Position numbers and translations under genes: made by a program. The notes below the pieces were generated by a model that did no database searches, was not told the DNA's origin, and was given only the letters and a program-made list of their open reading frames with translations. A DNA stretch of 64,000 nucleotides from Alphaproteobacteria bacterium (lineage in GTDB: Bacteria > Pseudomonadota > Alphaproteobacteria > Rhodobacterales > Rhodobacteraceae), in NCBI GenBank assembly GCA_030429495.1, contig JAUIFH010000005.1:186001-250000 (forward strand), read 5' to 3'. Below are positions 1 through 8,449 of this stretch, piece by piece (position 1 is the stretch's first letter; every line of letters begins with the position of its first letter).

Positions 1-95
1 AGGATGACGACGAGGACGAAGAAGACGAAGACGCCCCCGCCATCCGCCCCCATCAGGAAGCCGAGGTCGTCAGCCTCGACAAATGGCGGAAGTGA
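1..95 (+). CDS. C-terminal end of an SspB-like ClpXP adaptor (partial)
   Basis: Only the last 30 codons are in the window; the reading frame begins at base 3 and ends with TGA at 93-95. The peptide has a long acidic run (DDDEDEEDED) and ends in EVVSLDKWRK. Alphaproteobacterial SspB proteins have an acidic, flexible linker followed by a short hydrophobic/basic tail that docks on the ClpX N-domain, and in Rhodobacteraceae this gene commonly lies just upstream of fumC. The identification rests on that tail pattern and on the fumC neighbour; the folded substrate-binding domain lies outside the window, so another acidic-tailed protein is possible. Confidence 0.55.
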   Translation, partial: DDDEDEEDEDAPAIRPHQEAEVVSLDKWRK

Positions 96-104
96 CGGCG
101 CAAC

Positions 105-128
105 GACGTTAGCGCAACCGTTAACGTC
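105..128. promoter_or_regulatory. Inverted repeat upstream of fumC
   Basis: GACGTTA (105-111) and TAACGTC (122-128) form perfect 7-bp arms separated by 10 bases, between the SspB-like stop codon and the fumC start. There is no T-run, so an operator is as likely as a terminator. The binding protein is unknown. Confidence 0.35.
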
Positions 129-197
129 ATCGTCCTTGGCCCGCACCGCGGAATCGCATAGCTAGTCATCGACCCTAGCAACGACGGACCGATCGCC

Positions 198-1592
198 ATG
201 CCGCAAACCCGCACCGAAACCGACAGCTTCGGCCCGCTCGAGGTTCCCGCCGACAAGTACTGGGGCGCCCAGACCCAACGGTCGATCATGAACTTCCCGA
301 TCGGCTGGGAGAAGCAGCCCGTGGCGATCATCCGCGCGCTTGGCGTCATCAAGAAGGCCTGCGCCCAGGTGAATGTCGAACAGGGCGACATGGAGCCCGG
401 GATCGGCGAGGCCATCGCCGCCGCCGCGTCCGAGGTGATCGAGGGGCGGTTCGACGACAACTTCCCGCTGGTCGTCTGGCAGACCGGATCGGGTACGCAG
501 TCGAACATGAACGCGAACGAGGTCATCTCTAACCGCGCGATCGAGATGCTTGGTGGTGAGAAGGGCTCAAAGAAGCCGGTCCACCCGAACGATCACTGCA
601 ATATGGGCCAGTCCTCGAACGACACCTTCCCGACCGCGATGCATGTGGCGATCGGCATGATGGCGCGCGACACGCTTCTGCCGGGTCTGAGGAAGCTTCA
701 CGCGGCGCTTGCCACCAAGTCCGAGGAATTCAAAGACATCATCAAGATCGGCCGGACCCATACGCAGGATGCGACGCCGCTGACGCTTGGCCAGGAATTC
801 GGCGGCTACGCGCATCAGGTGGCGATGGGGATCAAGCGGGTAGAGATGTGCCTGCCCGCGATCTACGAACTTGCGCAGGGCGGCACGGCCGTGGGCACGG
901 GCCTCAACACCAAGAAGGGCTGGGACAGCCGCGTCGCGGCGAAGATCGCCGAGATCACCAGCCTCCCCTTCGTTACCGCTCCGAACAAGTTCGAGGCGCT
1001 GGCGGCCCATGACGCCATGGTCATGTTCTCGGGCGCGCTGAAGACGGTCGCGGCCTCGCTCTTCAAGATCGCCAATGACATGCGGCTTCTGGGTTCCGGC
1101 CCCCGCTCGGGCCTCGGTGAGCTGATTCTGCCGGAGAACGAGCCGGGATCGTCGATCATGCCGGGCAAGGTGAACCCGACCCAGGCAGAGGCGCTGACGA
1201 TGGTCTGCGCCCATGTCATGGGCAACGATGCCGCCGTCGGCTTCGCCGGGTCGCAGGGCCATTTCGAGCTGAACGTCTACAACCCGATGATGAGCTACAA
1301 CGTGTTGCAGTCGATGCAGCTTCTGGGCGACGCAGCCGGGTCCTTCACCGACAACATGGTCGCCGGCACGCTGGCCAACACCGCGCGGATCGACAAGCTG
1401 ATGAAGGAAAGCCTGATGCTGGTTACGGCGCTGGCACCGACGATCGGCTACGACAACGCGACCAAGGTCGCCAAGACTGCGCACAAGAACGGCACGACGC
1501 TGCGCGAGGAAGCCATCGCGCTCGGCTTCGTCGACGGCGAAACCTTCGACCGGATCGTCCGGCCCGAAGACATGATCGGGCCGAAGGGCTGA
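198..1592 (+). CDS. fumC: Class II fumarate hydratase
   Basis: Encodes a 464-residue class II (iron-independent) fumarase, the usual family length, which interconverts fumarate and L-malate in the cytosolic TCA cycle. Visible landmarks are the N-terminal [20 protein letters not shown] segment, the [11 protein letters not shown] substrate-binding stretch (about residues 139-149), the [10 protein letters not shown] segment with the catalytic histidine (about 186-195), and the family signature [11 protein letters not shown] (about 318-328) carrying the catalytic serine of the mobile loop. The ATG at 198 is the first start that gives the canonical N-terminus. It is followed without a gap by the DUF4169 gene, whose ATG begins at the fumC stop, so the three genes 198-2007 are probably co-transcribed. 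Confidence 0.97.
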   Translation: MPQTRTETDSFGPLEVPADKYWGAQTQRSIMNFPIGWEKQPVAIIRALGVIKKACAQVNVEQGDMEPGIGEAIAAAASEVIEGRFDDNFPLVVWQTGSGTQSNMNANEVISNRAIEMLGGEKGSKKPVHPNDHCNMGQSSNDTFPTAMHVAIGMMARDTLLPGLRKLHAALATKSEEFKDIIKIGRTHTQDATPLTLGQEFGGYAHQVAMGIKRVEMCLPAIYELAQGGTAVGTGLNTKKGWDSRVAAKIAEITSLPFVTAPNKFEALAAHDAMVMFSGALKTVAASLFKIANDMRLLGSGPRSGLGELILPENEPGSSIMPGKVNPTQAEALTMVCAHVMGNDAAVGFAGSQGHFELNVYNPMMSYNVLQSMQLLGDAAGSFTDNMVAGTLANTARIDKLMKESLMLVTALAPTIGYDNATKVAKTAHKNGTTLREEAIALGFVDGETFDRIVRPEDMIGPKG

Positions 1593-1777
1593 TGGTTCAG
1601 GTCGTCAATCTTCGCATCGCAAGGAAACGGCGCGACAGTGCGCGGCAGCGTGCCGAGGCGGCGGAAAACGCCGTCCGTTTCGGCCGTACGAAAGCCCAGA
1701 AGGAAACCGAGCAGGCGCAAAGCGAACGGGCGAAGATCGTCCTCGACGCGCACCGCCGCGAGGACCGGGACGGGTGA
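1592..1777 (+). CDS. DUF4169 family small protein
   Basis: A 61-residue, highly charged protein beginning [15 protein letters not shown] and containing the RFGRTKAQKE motif and a C-terminal LDAHRREDRDG, the pattern of the DUF4169 family found in Rhodobacterales and relatives. It is almost entirely predicted helix with no membrane segment. No function is established for the family. Its start overlaps the fumC stop by one base and its stop overlaps the next gene's GTG start by 4 bases, implying translational coupling. Confidence 0.8.
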   Translation: MVQVVNLRIARKRRDSARQRAEAAENAVRFGRTKAQKETEQAQSERAKIVLDAHRREDRDG

Positions 1778-2007
1778 GCCGGCCGGCCAAACGGTCGCTG
1801 ACGCTCAACGGTCACCGGACCAGCGTGTCCCTCGAAGACGAATTCTGGCGCGCGTTCCGCGATATCGCGGACCGGCGCCAGCAACCGCTCAACGCGCTTG
1901 CCGCCGAGATCGACGCGACGCGCGGGATCGACACGGGCCTCGCGACCGCGATCCGCCTGTTTGTTCTGAAGGATTTGCTGAACCGTCTGTCCGATCCGCC
2001 CCGCTGA
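1774..2007 (+). CDS. Ribbon-helix-helix domain protein
   Basis: A 77-residue protein with a GTG start overlapping the DUF4169 stop (GTGA). The segment KRSLTLNGHRTSVSLEDEFW (about residues 5-24), followed by two helices ending in AIRLFVLKDLL, matches the RHH_4-type ribbon-helix-helix fold (a basic beta strand with alternating residues, then helix-turn-helix). Such proteins usually dimerise and bind DNA. Linkage to fumC and DUF4169 is conserved in Rhodobacteraceae, but the target is unknown; regulation of its own operon would be an inference. Confidence 0.75.
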   Translation: MSRPAKRSLTLNGHRTSVSLEDEFWRAFRDIADRRQQPLNALAAEIDATRGIDTGLATAIRLFVLKDLLNRLSDPPR

Positions 2008-2101
2008 GGTGCGTCGGATCTCGATTAAAATGCAGTGTTTCTGGAGTCGAACGACGAAGTTCGCGCACGGTTCTGCGCAAACATGCAACGCAACAGCGGC
2101 G

Positions 2102-2377
2102 TCAGCCCGCTATCGGCTGCGGATACAGGGCCTGACGAATGCGCCGCGCGATCGACTTTTCGCGCTCCTCGCTGTCGGTCAGAGGAGCATCCTTGCGCGA
2201 CCGGACCGTCAGTTCGCCGTGAAACAGGGCCTGAAGTTCCTCACGCGATACGGGTTCCGGCTCCGGATCGGCGTCGAACCGAATGCCGACGAAGCGCCAA
2301 GACGGAATCGCAATGCGCAGACCACCCGCCCGGCGCGCTGAACCGCGCCCGAAATTCTGTTCCGTAGCCGTTGTCAT
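2102..2377 (-). CDS. Small hypothetical protein, paralogue of the gene at 2742-2939
   Basis: A 91-residue protein starting MTTATEQNFGRG. I do not recognise the family. The start at 2377 is chosen because a G-rich ribosome-binding site (ttggggggacc) precedes it; the frame stays open to 2398. The core GGLRIAIPSWRFVGIRF, then VSREELQALFHGELTVRSRK, matches the second ORF (PIRIAFPSFGF, then VSREEIAALLKTELTPRRR). It has no signal peptide or membrane segment and a basic C-terminus. Its similarity to a neighbour in the same orientation argues that it is a real gene rather than a chance frame. Confidence 0.6.
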   Translation of the reverse strand: MTTATEQNFGRGSARRAGGLRIAIPSWRFVGIRFDADPEPEPVSREELQALFHGELTVRSRKDAPLTDSEEREKSIARRIRQALYPQPIAG

Positions 2378-2741
2378 GGGTCCCCCCAAGGATTCCATAA
2401 CGTGCGATGCACAAGCAGAGTGCGTCCCGAAAGGCGAATCGGGGCAACCCTCCTACCGTGCAATAGTTTCCGCATCGTGATCAATCCCCCCAGCCAGAAC
2501 GCTGCCGCGATTCAACGATGCCCCAAAGATTCGTTGCATTCAAACAACAATCGAAGGATCTGCTCCACATTGTTGCTATATCTGCGGTAACGCCCGCGTC
2601 AGAAAAGCCCAATGTCGGTTCGCAATGTCCGATCTGGAAACGGTCGCTGGTGTCAGGAAGCTTCCTCACAACCACGCGACCAGCCACACAGGCCCGCCCC
2701 GGTGCATCCCGGTTCGCTGCCTTTCAAGGCCGCCGGCCGGC
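2378..2741. other. Intergenic region between the two small paralogues
   Basis: About 360 bases, less GC-rich than the surroundings around 2520-2590. On the minus strand the sequence contains TAGCAACA (complement of tgttgcta at 2571-2578), which also occurs upstream of the second paralogue (3065-3072), with shared aatcg and ggatNtg words nearby. It probably carries the promoter of the 2102-2377 gene. No convincing gene is seen here. Confidence 0.4.
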
Positions 2742-2939
2742 TCAGCGCCGCCGGGGTGTGAGTTCAGTCTTCAGCAGCGCCGCAATCTCTTCACGGGAGA
2801 CGCGGGGCGACGACGCCCTTTCCGCCACGAGCTTTCGTTTTGAAAATCCGAAGGACGGAAACGCGATACGGATCGGGCCCGGCTCCCGCCGATGTCCCGA
2901 ATGGCCGAAGCCTTCCCCAATGCGAAACAAGTTCTTCAT
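2742..2939 (-). CDS. Small hypothetical protein, paralogue of the gene at 2102-2377
   Basis: A 65-residue protein (MKNLFRIGEGFGHSG...) ending in VSREEIAALLKTELTPRRR. The start at 2939 follows a gggg-rich ribosome-binding site (gggggcgggtaacg); the frame is open to 3047, so a longer form is possible. It shares an (I/L)RIA(I/F)PS(W/F) block and a VSREE(L/I).AL...ELT.R tail with the 91-residue neighbour, spaced similarly. Function is unknown and I know of no named domain for it. Confidence 0.6.
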   Translation of the reverse strand: MKNLFRIGEGFGHSGHRREPGPIRIAFPSFGFSKRKLVAERASSPRVSREEIAALLKTELTPRRR

Positions 2940-3092
2940 CGTTACCCGCCCCCCATGACGGATCACCACTACTAAACCAGGCATTGTGCCGGTCGATCCC
3001 CTTGGCCGGCACGTCCGCACAGGCACACCCTTCTGCCAAGCGGACAAATCGTTGTAGCAGGATATGTTGCTAGAGTATTCCCATTTCCGGAT

Positions 3093-3107
3093 GTGACGTT
3101 ACGTCAC
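3093..3107. promoter_or_regulatory. 15-bp perfect palindrome upstream of the small paralogue
   Basis: GTGACGTTACGTCAC has 7-bp perfect arms around a single central base. It lies about 155 bp upstream of the start at 2939, in the space between that gene and the 3' end of the P450 gene. It looks like a dimeric transcription factor site; the factor is unknown. The rest of 2940-3266 holds nothing I can identify. Confidence 0.4.
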
Positions 3108-3266
3108 GATTGACGAGTCAGGCGGATTTGCCACTCTCAACCCTTGGTGGAGCGGGTCAAACGGGCGTTTGCGTGTTGGGTGCACGGGAACTAGGCGCTT
3201 CCCGGAAAAACACCTCTTCCCGAAGCGAATCAAGCACGGGTCGAGCCGCCACAATCGCCGGGATAC

Positions 3267-4655
3267 TCACGCCTTACCGGGTAGCTCTGCGTTTCCGGTC
3301 CCGCGGCGGCCTACTCGCAGCCGAATGCCCGCCTCCGCACGGACGGTCAGGTGCGCAACGGGGACCGGCGGCGGCCCCTCCTCCGGCGCGAACGTCAGAT
3401 CCCGGACCAGCAGTGCGAGGAGGAGCGGCCCCTCGATCATCGCGAAACCCGCGCCGGGGCAGACCCGCGGGCCTGCTGAAAACGGCAGCCAGGCCTGGCG
3501 CGCACTTTCGCGGCCCTCCGGCCGCTGCCAGCGGTCGGGATCGAACGCGTCGGGCCGGTCCCAGAGCCTTTCGTGGCGCTGGACGTGCCACGGGCTGAGC
3601 ACGATCTGGCTACCCTTCCTGACGTCACGCTCCCGGAACCGGACCGGGCATCGCGCTTCCCGCACCATCATCGGCACCGGCGGGAAAAGGCGCAGCGCCT
3701 CGCGGAAGACATCCCGTGTGAATTTCAGGCGGGCGACATCGCCAAATCCGGGTGCCTCGCCCAGAACGGCCCGCGCCTCAGCGGCGACACGCTCCTGATG
3801 CGCGGGGCTTGCAGCCAGAAGATAGAGCGACCACGCGAGCGCCGAGGCAGAGGTCTCATGCCCGGCGAGGAAGAAGATCGCGACCTGATCGACCATCTCG
3901 GCGGCGTCGAAGCAATCGCCGGTCTTCGGATCGGCGGCGGTCATGATCTTTGTCGCCAGATCGTCTGGCGCGTTCCCCGCGGCAATGGCCGCCCACCGCT
4001 CCTCGGTCAGCCGGGTGATGAGCGCGCGGACGGTCCGCGCAGCGCGGCGGACCGGGGTGCGGTGCAGGCGTGGGAACCAGCGCGGCAGCGGCAGGAACGC
4101 CGCGATATTCACAAGCGGCTGCGCGCGCTGATAGTCACGGAACGCATCGAACACCTGCGCCGCGACCTCATGCTCGATCGGGATGGAAAACAGAGTGCGG
4201 AAGATCACGTCGGCGGCCGCATGGCTCGCCTCTGCCTCGATCTCCACCACCCCGCCCGCGCGATGGCAGAGCCTGTCGCGCGCGGCGAGCGACGCGGCAA
4301 GCATAGCCGGAAAGGTCTGTGCCAGACGTCCGCCCGCGAAAGCCGGGTCGATGATGCGGCGCTGGCGGGCCCATTCCTCGCCATTCGTCACGAAGACGGA
4401 GCGACCGAGAAGCGGGGCAAGCCCTTCGCGGATGCGGTCCGATTTCGGAAAGTCCCCGGGCCGCTCCTTCAGGACCGTGTCGATCAGCGCCGGATCGTTG
4501 CACAGGTAGGAGCGGAAGAACGGCGTCCGGAACTCGGCCATCCACGCGCGGTAGAGCCGCGCCGGTTGCGCCGACAGGATGTCGGCGCGAAAAAGCTTCA
4601 GGTAGCGGCGGAACGAAACCCGGTCTTCCCGCGCGACGGGTTTCGGCGCGATCAT
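3267..4655 (-). CDS. Cytochrome P450
   Basis: A 462-residue soluble-type P450 (family usual length 400-460). Diagnostic motifs are in order: the I-helix oxygen-activation segment FFLAGHETSASALAW (about residue 265), the K-helix ExxR (EALR in FREALRLFPPVPMMVREAR), and the heme-ligand loop FSAGPRVCPGAGFAM (about residues 390-404) with the thiolate cysteine. The rather high number of arginines near the N-terminus (KPVAREDRVSFRRYLKLFRAD) resembles bacterial P450s of fatty-acid or terpenoid type, but the substrate cannot be read from sequence. The start overlaps the end of the upstream hydrolase-like gene by 4 bases, so the two are an operon. No ferredoxin or reductase gene is nearby, so electrons must come from partners elsewhere. 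Confidence 0.93.
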   Translation of the reverse strand: MIAPKPVAREDRVSFRRYLKLFRADILSAQPARLYRAWMAEFRTPFFRSYLCNDPALIDTVLKERPGDFPKSDRIREGLAPLLGRSVFVTNGEEWARQRRIIDPAFAGGRLAQTFPAMLAASLAARDRLCHRAGGVVEIEAEASHAAADVIFRTLFSIPIEHEVAAQVFDAFRDYQRAQPLVNIAAFLPLPRWFPRLHRTPVRRAARTVRALITRLTEERWAAIAAGNAPDDLATKIMTAADPKTGDCFDAAEMVDQVAIFFLAGHETSASALAWSLYLLAASPAHQERVAAEARAVLGEAPGFGDVARLKFTRDVFREALRLFPPVPMMVREARCPVRFRERDVRKGSQIVLSPWHVQRHERLWDRPDAFDPDRWQRPEGRESARQAWLPFSAGPRVCPGAGFAMIEGPLLLALLVRDLTFAPEEGPPPVPVAHLTVRAEAGIRLRVGRRGTGNAELPGKA

Positions 4656-5878
4656 GCGACGCTCCGGTGCTGGTTTTCCACCCGCTCGATCCGGCTGCGC
4701 GAGGGCGCACGGCCGTGAAAGCGTGCGGCGAGCGTCAGGGGGCCGGCGGTGATGCGGAAATAGTCGTAGTCACCGGGCCGGTCGAAAGCGCAGAGATACT
4801 GGAAATGCAGCCGGAAGTAGCGCCGCCGTAGTTCCTGCCAACGTTCGGGGCTGAGGGTGTGGGTGAAGGCTGCGGAAATCACCAAGGGCCAGCGCTTGTC
4901 GGCTGGTGCAACGCCGGTCACGCTGACCGGATCGCAAAGCGCGAAAGCACAGCCGTCGCCGGGTGCAGTCACGTCGATCCACACGAGTTCATCGCGCGCC
5001 GACAGATAGGCGAGATCACCGCGCAGCCGCTGCGCCTTCGGCAGGAACGCCGCCATCGGTACGACATGGCCGAGCGATAGCAAACCAAGGGCCGGCCCAT
5101 CGTCGGGCACCCTGCCCGCCCGGATGAGGTCGGCCAGTACGGACACCGCAAGATGCGCGCCCGACGAATGGCCGACGACCAGAACCTCGTCCCATCCCTC
5201 CCCCAGCGCCACAGCGATACGGTCCGCGAACGCAGCAAGCCGCGTCTCAAGCGCTTCGGGATAGGCCCCGCCGGCCCCGGCCGTGAAGGCGTAGTCATGC
5301 ATCAGGTAGTAGGCGTAGATCCGGCTGTCGAGTGCGCGGAACCGGTCGAGAACGATCCAGCCAAGCCCAAATCCTCCGACCCAGCCCAGAATTGAAGGCA
5401 TGCCCGCAAGCGCCAGAAGCCAGCCCAGGATCGTTGCCGCGAGCCATGTGGCGGCACCCGCAACGGCCAGTTCTGCGAGCAGGACAACGATAGGGTAAAG
5501 GGCAGCGATCGTCGGCCCTTTGCGAAGCCGCATCACGCGAAAGATCACGCCCGAACCGATATACGCCCAGGCCGTGCGCACCAGTTGCCCATAGGTCGCG
5601 AGGACACCCTGCGCCATCGACCCGCGCACGATGTCGGACCAGATCAGCACCTCGACATCGGCCTCGGTCACGCCGCCTTCGATCCGGCCGGTCACATGCC
5701 AGCCATAGGCTTCGTCCCGACGCTTTGGACTTAGCGTGATGTCGTAGCCCGAAATCGCCGCCTGCGCGGCGGCCTCCTTGCGGTATAATTCACGGTAGCG
5801 GCGCGGATGAAACGGGTCGTAGCCGGGGATGTAGAACACCCGCCGCCGCGCCACGCGATCCCGCTGCCTGCGTTCCAT
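4652..5878 (-). CDS. Membrane protein with alpha/beta-hydrolase-like GHSSG motif
   Basis: A 408-residue protein. It starts with a soluble segment (VFYIPGYDPFHPRRYRELY), has two to three hydrophobic helices near residues 130-185 (ALYPIVVLLAELAVAGAATW and following), then VLVVGHSSGAHLAVSVLADL (about residue 235), which fits the nucleophile elbow G-x-S-x-G of alpha/beta hydrolases. The YIPGYDP segment could hold the oxyanion region and a late FTHTLSPERW could supply the histidine. It is likely membrane-anchored, possibly acting on a lipid or ester. It overlaps the P450 gene by 4 bases, suggesting a joint role such as modifying a lipid-like substrate; this is inference. I do not recognise a named family member. 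Confidence 0.7.
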   Translation of the reverse strand: MERRQRDRVARRRVFYIPGYDPFHPRRYRELYRKEAAAQAAISGYDITLSPKRRDEAYGWHVTGRIEGGVTEADVEVLIWSDIVRGSMAQGVLATYGQLVRTAWAYIGSGVIFRVMRLRKGPTIAALYPIVVLLAELAVAGAATWLAATILGWLLALAGMPSILGWVGGFGLGWIVLDRFRALDSRIYAYYLMHDYAFTAGAGGAYPEALETRLAAFADRIAVALGEGWDEVLVVGHSSGAHLAVSVLADLIRAGRVPDDGPALGLLSLGHVVPMAAFLPKAQRLRGDLAYLSARDELVWIDVTAPGDGCAFALCDPVSVTGVAPADKRWPLVISAAFTHTLSPERWQELRRRYFRLHFQYLCAFDRPGDYDYFRITAGPLTLAARFHGRAPSRSRIERVENQHRSVA

Positions 5879-5960
5879 CCCCGACCGATCCGTGCCTGCT
5901 ATTCTTCCCGATGCGGGATGCTAGCGAAGAATGCGCGCCAAGACCAATCCCCGGCCCCGG

Positions 5961-6794
5961 TCAAAGGTCGTGCCCCGCAAGCACGGCGCCCGCCGCGCGT
6001 CCGAGGTTACGGGAGACATCGACGAAAACCGCGTCGAAACCGGCGAAAAGCGCCCGGTTCAGATCGCGCCCCGGCTCGGTCTGCGAAAAGGCGATGTATT
6101 CTTCCAGCTCGGCATCGCTGAGTGGCGCATAGGCCATGATCAGATAGGAATGGATCCACAGGTCCGTCTCCTCGCGGATCGCATCTTCCTGCCCCCAGAC
6201 CTCGGCGATGATCTCACCCTCGGTCATCTCGCCACCGATCGCACCGGCATCCGCCAGACCCTGATAGAACGCATAGTTGGCGTTCAGCCCGCCACTGACA
6301 TTGACCTCGACCAGGTCGTTGACTGTCACGAATTCCTCGATCAGGCCGATGCGCGGCTCGTCCGCCGCGCGCATTTCGGCAAGTTTCAGACGGCTCGCAT
6401 CCTCAACCCCCTGATCGAGAAGCGCGCGACGGGCGGAAATTTCGAGCGTCGTCACCCGGCGTCCGAGTTCGGAGGTGAAGAACGACTCGATCGCGGCGAC
6501 GTCGCCGCCCGCATCGGCAAGCTCTGCGCCGAACACGCCGCTGAACATGCCGAGCATCCGGTCGGGTGCATAGATCCCCGCGACGGCGTCGCGCCAGCGG
6601 TCGCCCCCGGACCCGGCGAACATGTCCGTCTCAACCTGTTCGCCGTAGGCCGCGCCCTCTTCCGACATGACGGCGAAGACGTCGGCAAGCTGCATCGCGT
6701 CCTCCAGCGCCGCAATCCGGTCGTCCGCGGCCGGGGCCGGTGCCGGGAGCAGAAGGGAACATGCGACAATCGTCGCGGCCAGTCGGGTGAACAT
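5961..6794 (-). CDS. Secreted DUF2059 domain protein
   Basis: A 277-residue protein with a clear Sec signal peptide (MFTRLAATIVACSLLLPAPAPA-AD, cleavage near residue 22-23), so it is periplasmic. The rest is alpha-helical; the C-terminal part around EEYIAFSQTEPGRDLNRALFAGFDAVF is the DUF2059 pattern (a conserved F-x-x-S/T-x-x-G followed by a hydrophobic helix). Function is unknown for the family. It is monocistronic, with its own upstream space of about 165 bp next to tRNA-Ser. Confidence 0.82.
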   Translation of the reverse strand: MFTRLAATIVACSLLLPAPAPAADDRIAALEDAMQLADVFAVMSEEGAAYGEQVETDMFAGSGGDRWRDAVAGIYAPDRMLGMFSGVFGAELADAGGDVAAIESFFTSELGRRVTTLEISARRALLDQGVEDASRLKLAEMRAADEPRIGLIEEFVTVNDLVEVNVSGGLNANYAFYQGLADAGAIGGEMTEGEIIAEVWGQEDAIREETDLWIHSYLIMAYAPLSDAELEEYIAFSQTEPGRDLNRALFAGFDAVFVDVSRNLGRAAGAVLAGHDL

Positions 6795-6906
6795 GGCGGG
6801 GCCTCGCTATGGTGACAGCGTACACCTAGTCTCGACGCGGTGTTCTGCCAAGCGCCGATAGCGAAAGCTCTGCCTTCCTGCCGCGGGCGGCACGCGAAAA
6901 AACGTG

Positions 6907-6935
6907 TTGCACTGGCGCAGCGGGGCCGCTACATC
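6907..6935 (+). promoter_or_regulatory. Candidate sigma-70 promoter of tRNA-Ser
   Basis: TTGCAC (6907-6912) and TACATC (6930-6935) are separated by 17 bases. The predicted transcription start lies about 20 bases upstream of the tRNA. Called from spacing and consensus only. Confidence 0.45.
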
Positions 6936-6960
6936 CCGCCTCCACGACGACCCCTGACGC

Positions 6961-7050
6961 GGAGAGGTGCCGGAGCGGTCGAACGGGGCGGTCTCGAAAA
7001 CCGTTGTGGGTGTGAGCCCACCCAGGGTTCGAATCCCTGTCTCTCCGCCA
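6961..7050 (+). tRNA. tRNA-Ser (anticodon CGA)
   Basis: A 90-base class II tRNA. The acceptor arm GGAGAGG pairs with TCTCTCC (the last pair is G-U), followed by discriminator G and an encoded CCA. The anticodon loop is CTCGAAA, giving anticodon CGA that reads UCG. A long variable arm (about gttgtgggtgtgagcccaccc) and the T-loop GGTTCGAATCC are present. Confidence 0.97.
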
Positions 7051-7389
7051 CTTCATGATATTAATGCGCTGCTTTAGGCACATCGTTGTACCTTTGATGG
7101 TGCCTCCACTCTCATTCCCGCACTTGGTGCGGGCGACGGCTCCATCAATCCCGCTTAAGTCGTTTCCTGACACGTCTGTGATCAGCGCCCGCATCCGGCC
7201 GCAACGGTGGCTTGCAACGTCGCGGCAGTGTTTGGAGGCTGGTAGATGCCGTCACGGCTGCGCGATCCGTGAGCATTGGAACCCGGGCCCCGGGCACCCA
7301 GACGGCACATTCTTTTCGGAAGCCAGACGTTTCAGTTGCCAAACCCGAACGTGTTCGTCCAATCTGTTTTTAACAAGTGTGGGGTTTTC
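7051..7389. other. Intergenic region between tRNA-Ser and the ABC transporter operon
   Basis: About 340 bases with no supported gene. It contains a hairpin CCCGCAC-ttg-GTGCGGG (7117-7133) without a T-run, possibly part of tRNA 3' processing or termination; a self-complementary cccgggccccgggc block near 7287; and CGAACgtGTTCG (7346-7357) followed by an AT-rich stretch (tgtttttaacaag) just before the transporter, which likely holds the operon promoter/operator. No integrase or att-like repeat of the tRNA 3' end was seen. Confidence 0.45.
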
Positions 7390-8445
7390 TTGGACAATCA
7401 GGAAGCGGTATCGGCTGAAAGCGTTGTGAAGAGCTTCGGACAGGGCCCTGCCGCCGTCCGGGCCCTGGACGATGTATCTCTCACGATCCGAAAGGGTGAG
7501 TTCTTCACCCTTCTGGGGCCCTCGGGTTGCGGCAAGACCACGCTCCTGCGGCTTATCGCCGGGTTCGAGATGCCCACCTCGGGGACCATTCTGCTGGACG
7601 GCCAGGACGTGACCGACCTGCCGCCCAACCATCGACCGGTGAACACCGTCTTCCAGTCTTACGCGCTGTTTCCGCATCTAAGCGTGCGCGAGAATATCGG
7701 CTTCGCGCTGAAGATGCTCGGGCGGCCCAACGCAGAGGTCGAAGCCAGGACCGCAGCTATGCTGTCGCTGGTGAAACTCGACGCACTAGCGGACCGCGCG
7801 ACGGCCCAGCTATCCGGCGGCCAGCAGCAGCGGGTGGCACTGGCTCGTGCGCTCGCCCCCCAACCCAAGGTGCTTTTGCTCGACGAGCCGCTCTCGGCGC
7901 TCGACCTCAAGCTTCGCAAGGAGATGCAGGTCGAACTGAAGCGGCTTCAGAAGGAAACCGGGATCACCTTTGTCTTCGTCACCCACGACCAGGAAGAGGC
8001 GCTGACGATGAGCGACCGGATCGGCGTGATGAGCTCGGGCAAGCTTCAGCAGGTGGCAAGCCCTCGCGAGATATACACGGCGCCGGTCAACCGCTTCGTC
8101 GCCGACTTCATCGGCGAGACGAACTTCCTGCCCGCCACGTCTGCGCCGGGCGGCGCGCGGCTCGGCTCCGGCGCGATCGTCGCGGCTGAAGGTGAGGGAA
8201 CGGTCCTGACGATCCGGCCCGAACAGGTTCAGGTCGTCGGCCCGGATGCGCCGGGCACCATCCCCGGCACGGTCGAGAACCTCGTCTATTTCGGCACCGA
8301 CATGCATGTCCATCTGCGGCTTGGCGATGGCGCGACGTTGGTCGCGCGGATGCTGCTTCCGCCGGGCGGCGAGGCGGGGCTTTCAACCGCCGACACGGTT
8401 GGCGTCACCTTCACCCCCGGCGCGGCGCGCCTGATCCGGGAATAG
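7390..8445 (+). CDS. Polyamine-type ABC transporter, ATP-binding protein
   Basis: A PotA-like ATPase. Walker [11 protein letters not shown]-loop ([10 protein letters not shown]), signature [15 protein letters not shown], Walker [13 protein letters not shown] and H-loop THD are all present, followed by a TOBE-type C-terminal domain ([10 protein letters not shown]...). With a TTG start at 7390 the protein is about 351 residues; a gtgggg ribosome-binding site lies just upstream. The frame is open to an ATG at 7276, but the extra 38 residues are unlike the family. It heads a five-gene run to 12917 and energises the two permeases that follow; the substrate is probably putrescine/spermidine or a related cationic compound. 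Confidence 0.9.
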   Translation: MDNQEAVSAESVVKSFGQGPAAVRALDDVSLTIRKGEFFTLLGPSGCGKTTLLRLIAGFEMPTSGTILLDGQDVTDLPPNHRPVNTVFQSYALFPHLSVRENIGFALKMLGRPNAEVEARTAAMLSLVKLDALADRATAQLSGGQQQRVALARALAPQPKVLLLDEPLSALDLKLRKEMQVELKRLQKETGITFVFVTHDQEEALTMSDRIGVMSSGKLQQVASPREIYTAPVNRFVADFIGETNFLPATSAPGGARLGSGAIVAAEGEGTVLTIRPEQVQVVGPDAPGTIPGTVENLVYFGTDMHVHLRLGDGATLVARMLLPPGGEAGLSTADTVGVTFTPGAARLIRE

Positions 8446-8449
8446 CGCA

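Noticed and set aside
6826-7194. Minus-strand ORF spanning tRNA-Ser
   Set aside because: Includes the RDRDSNPG string that arises from reading a tRNA T-arm; it is not a gene.
7055-7429. Plus-strand ORF after tRNA-Ser, considered as an integrase remnant
   Set aside because: No integrase motif and no repeat of the tRNA 3' end nearby; it is likely chance.
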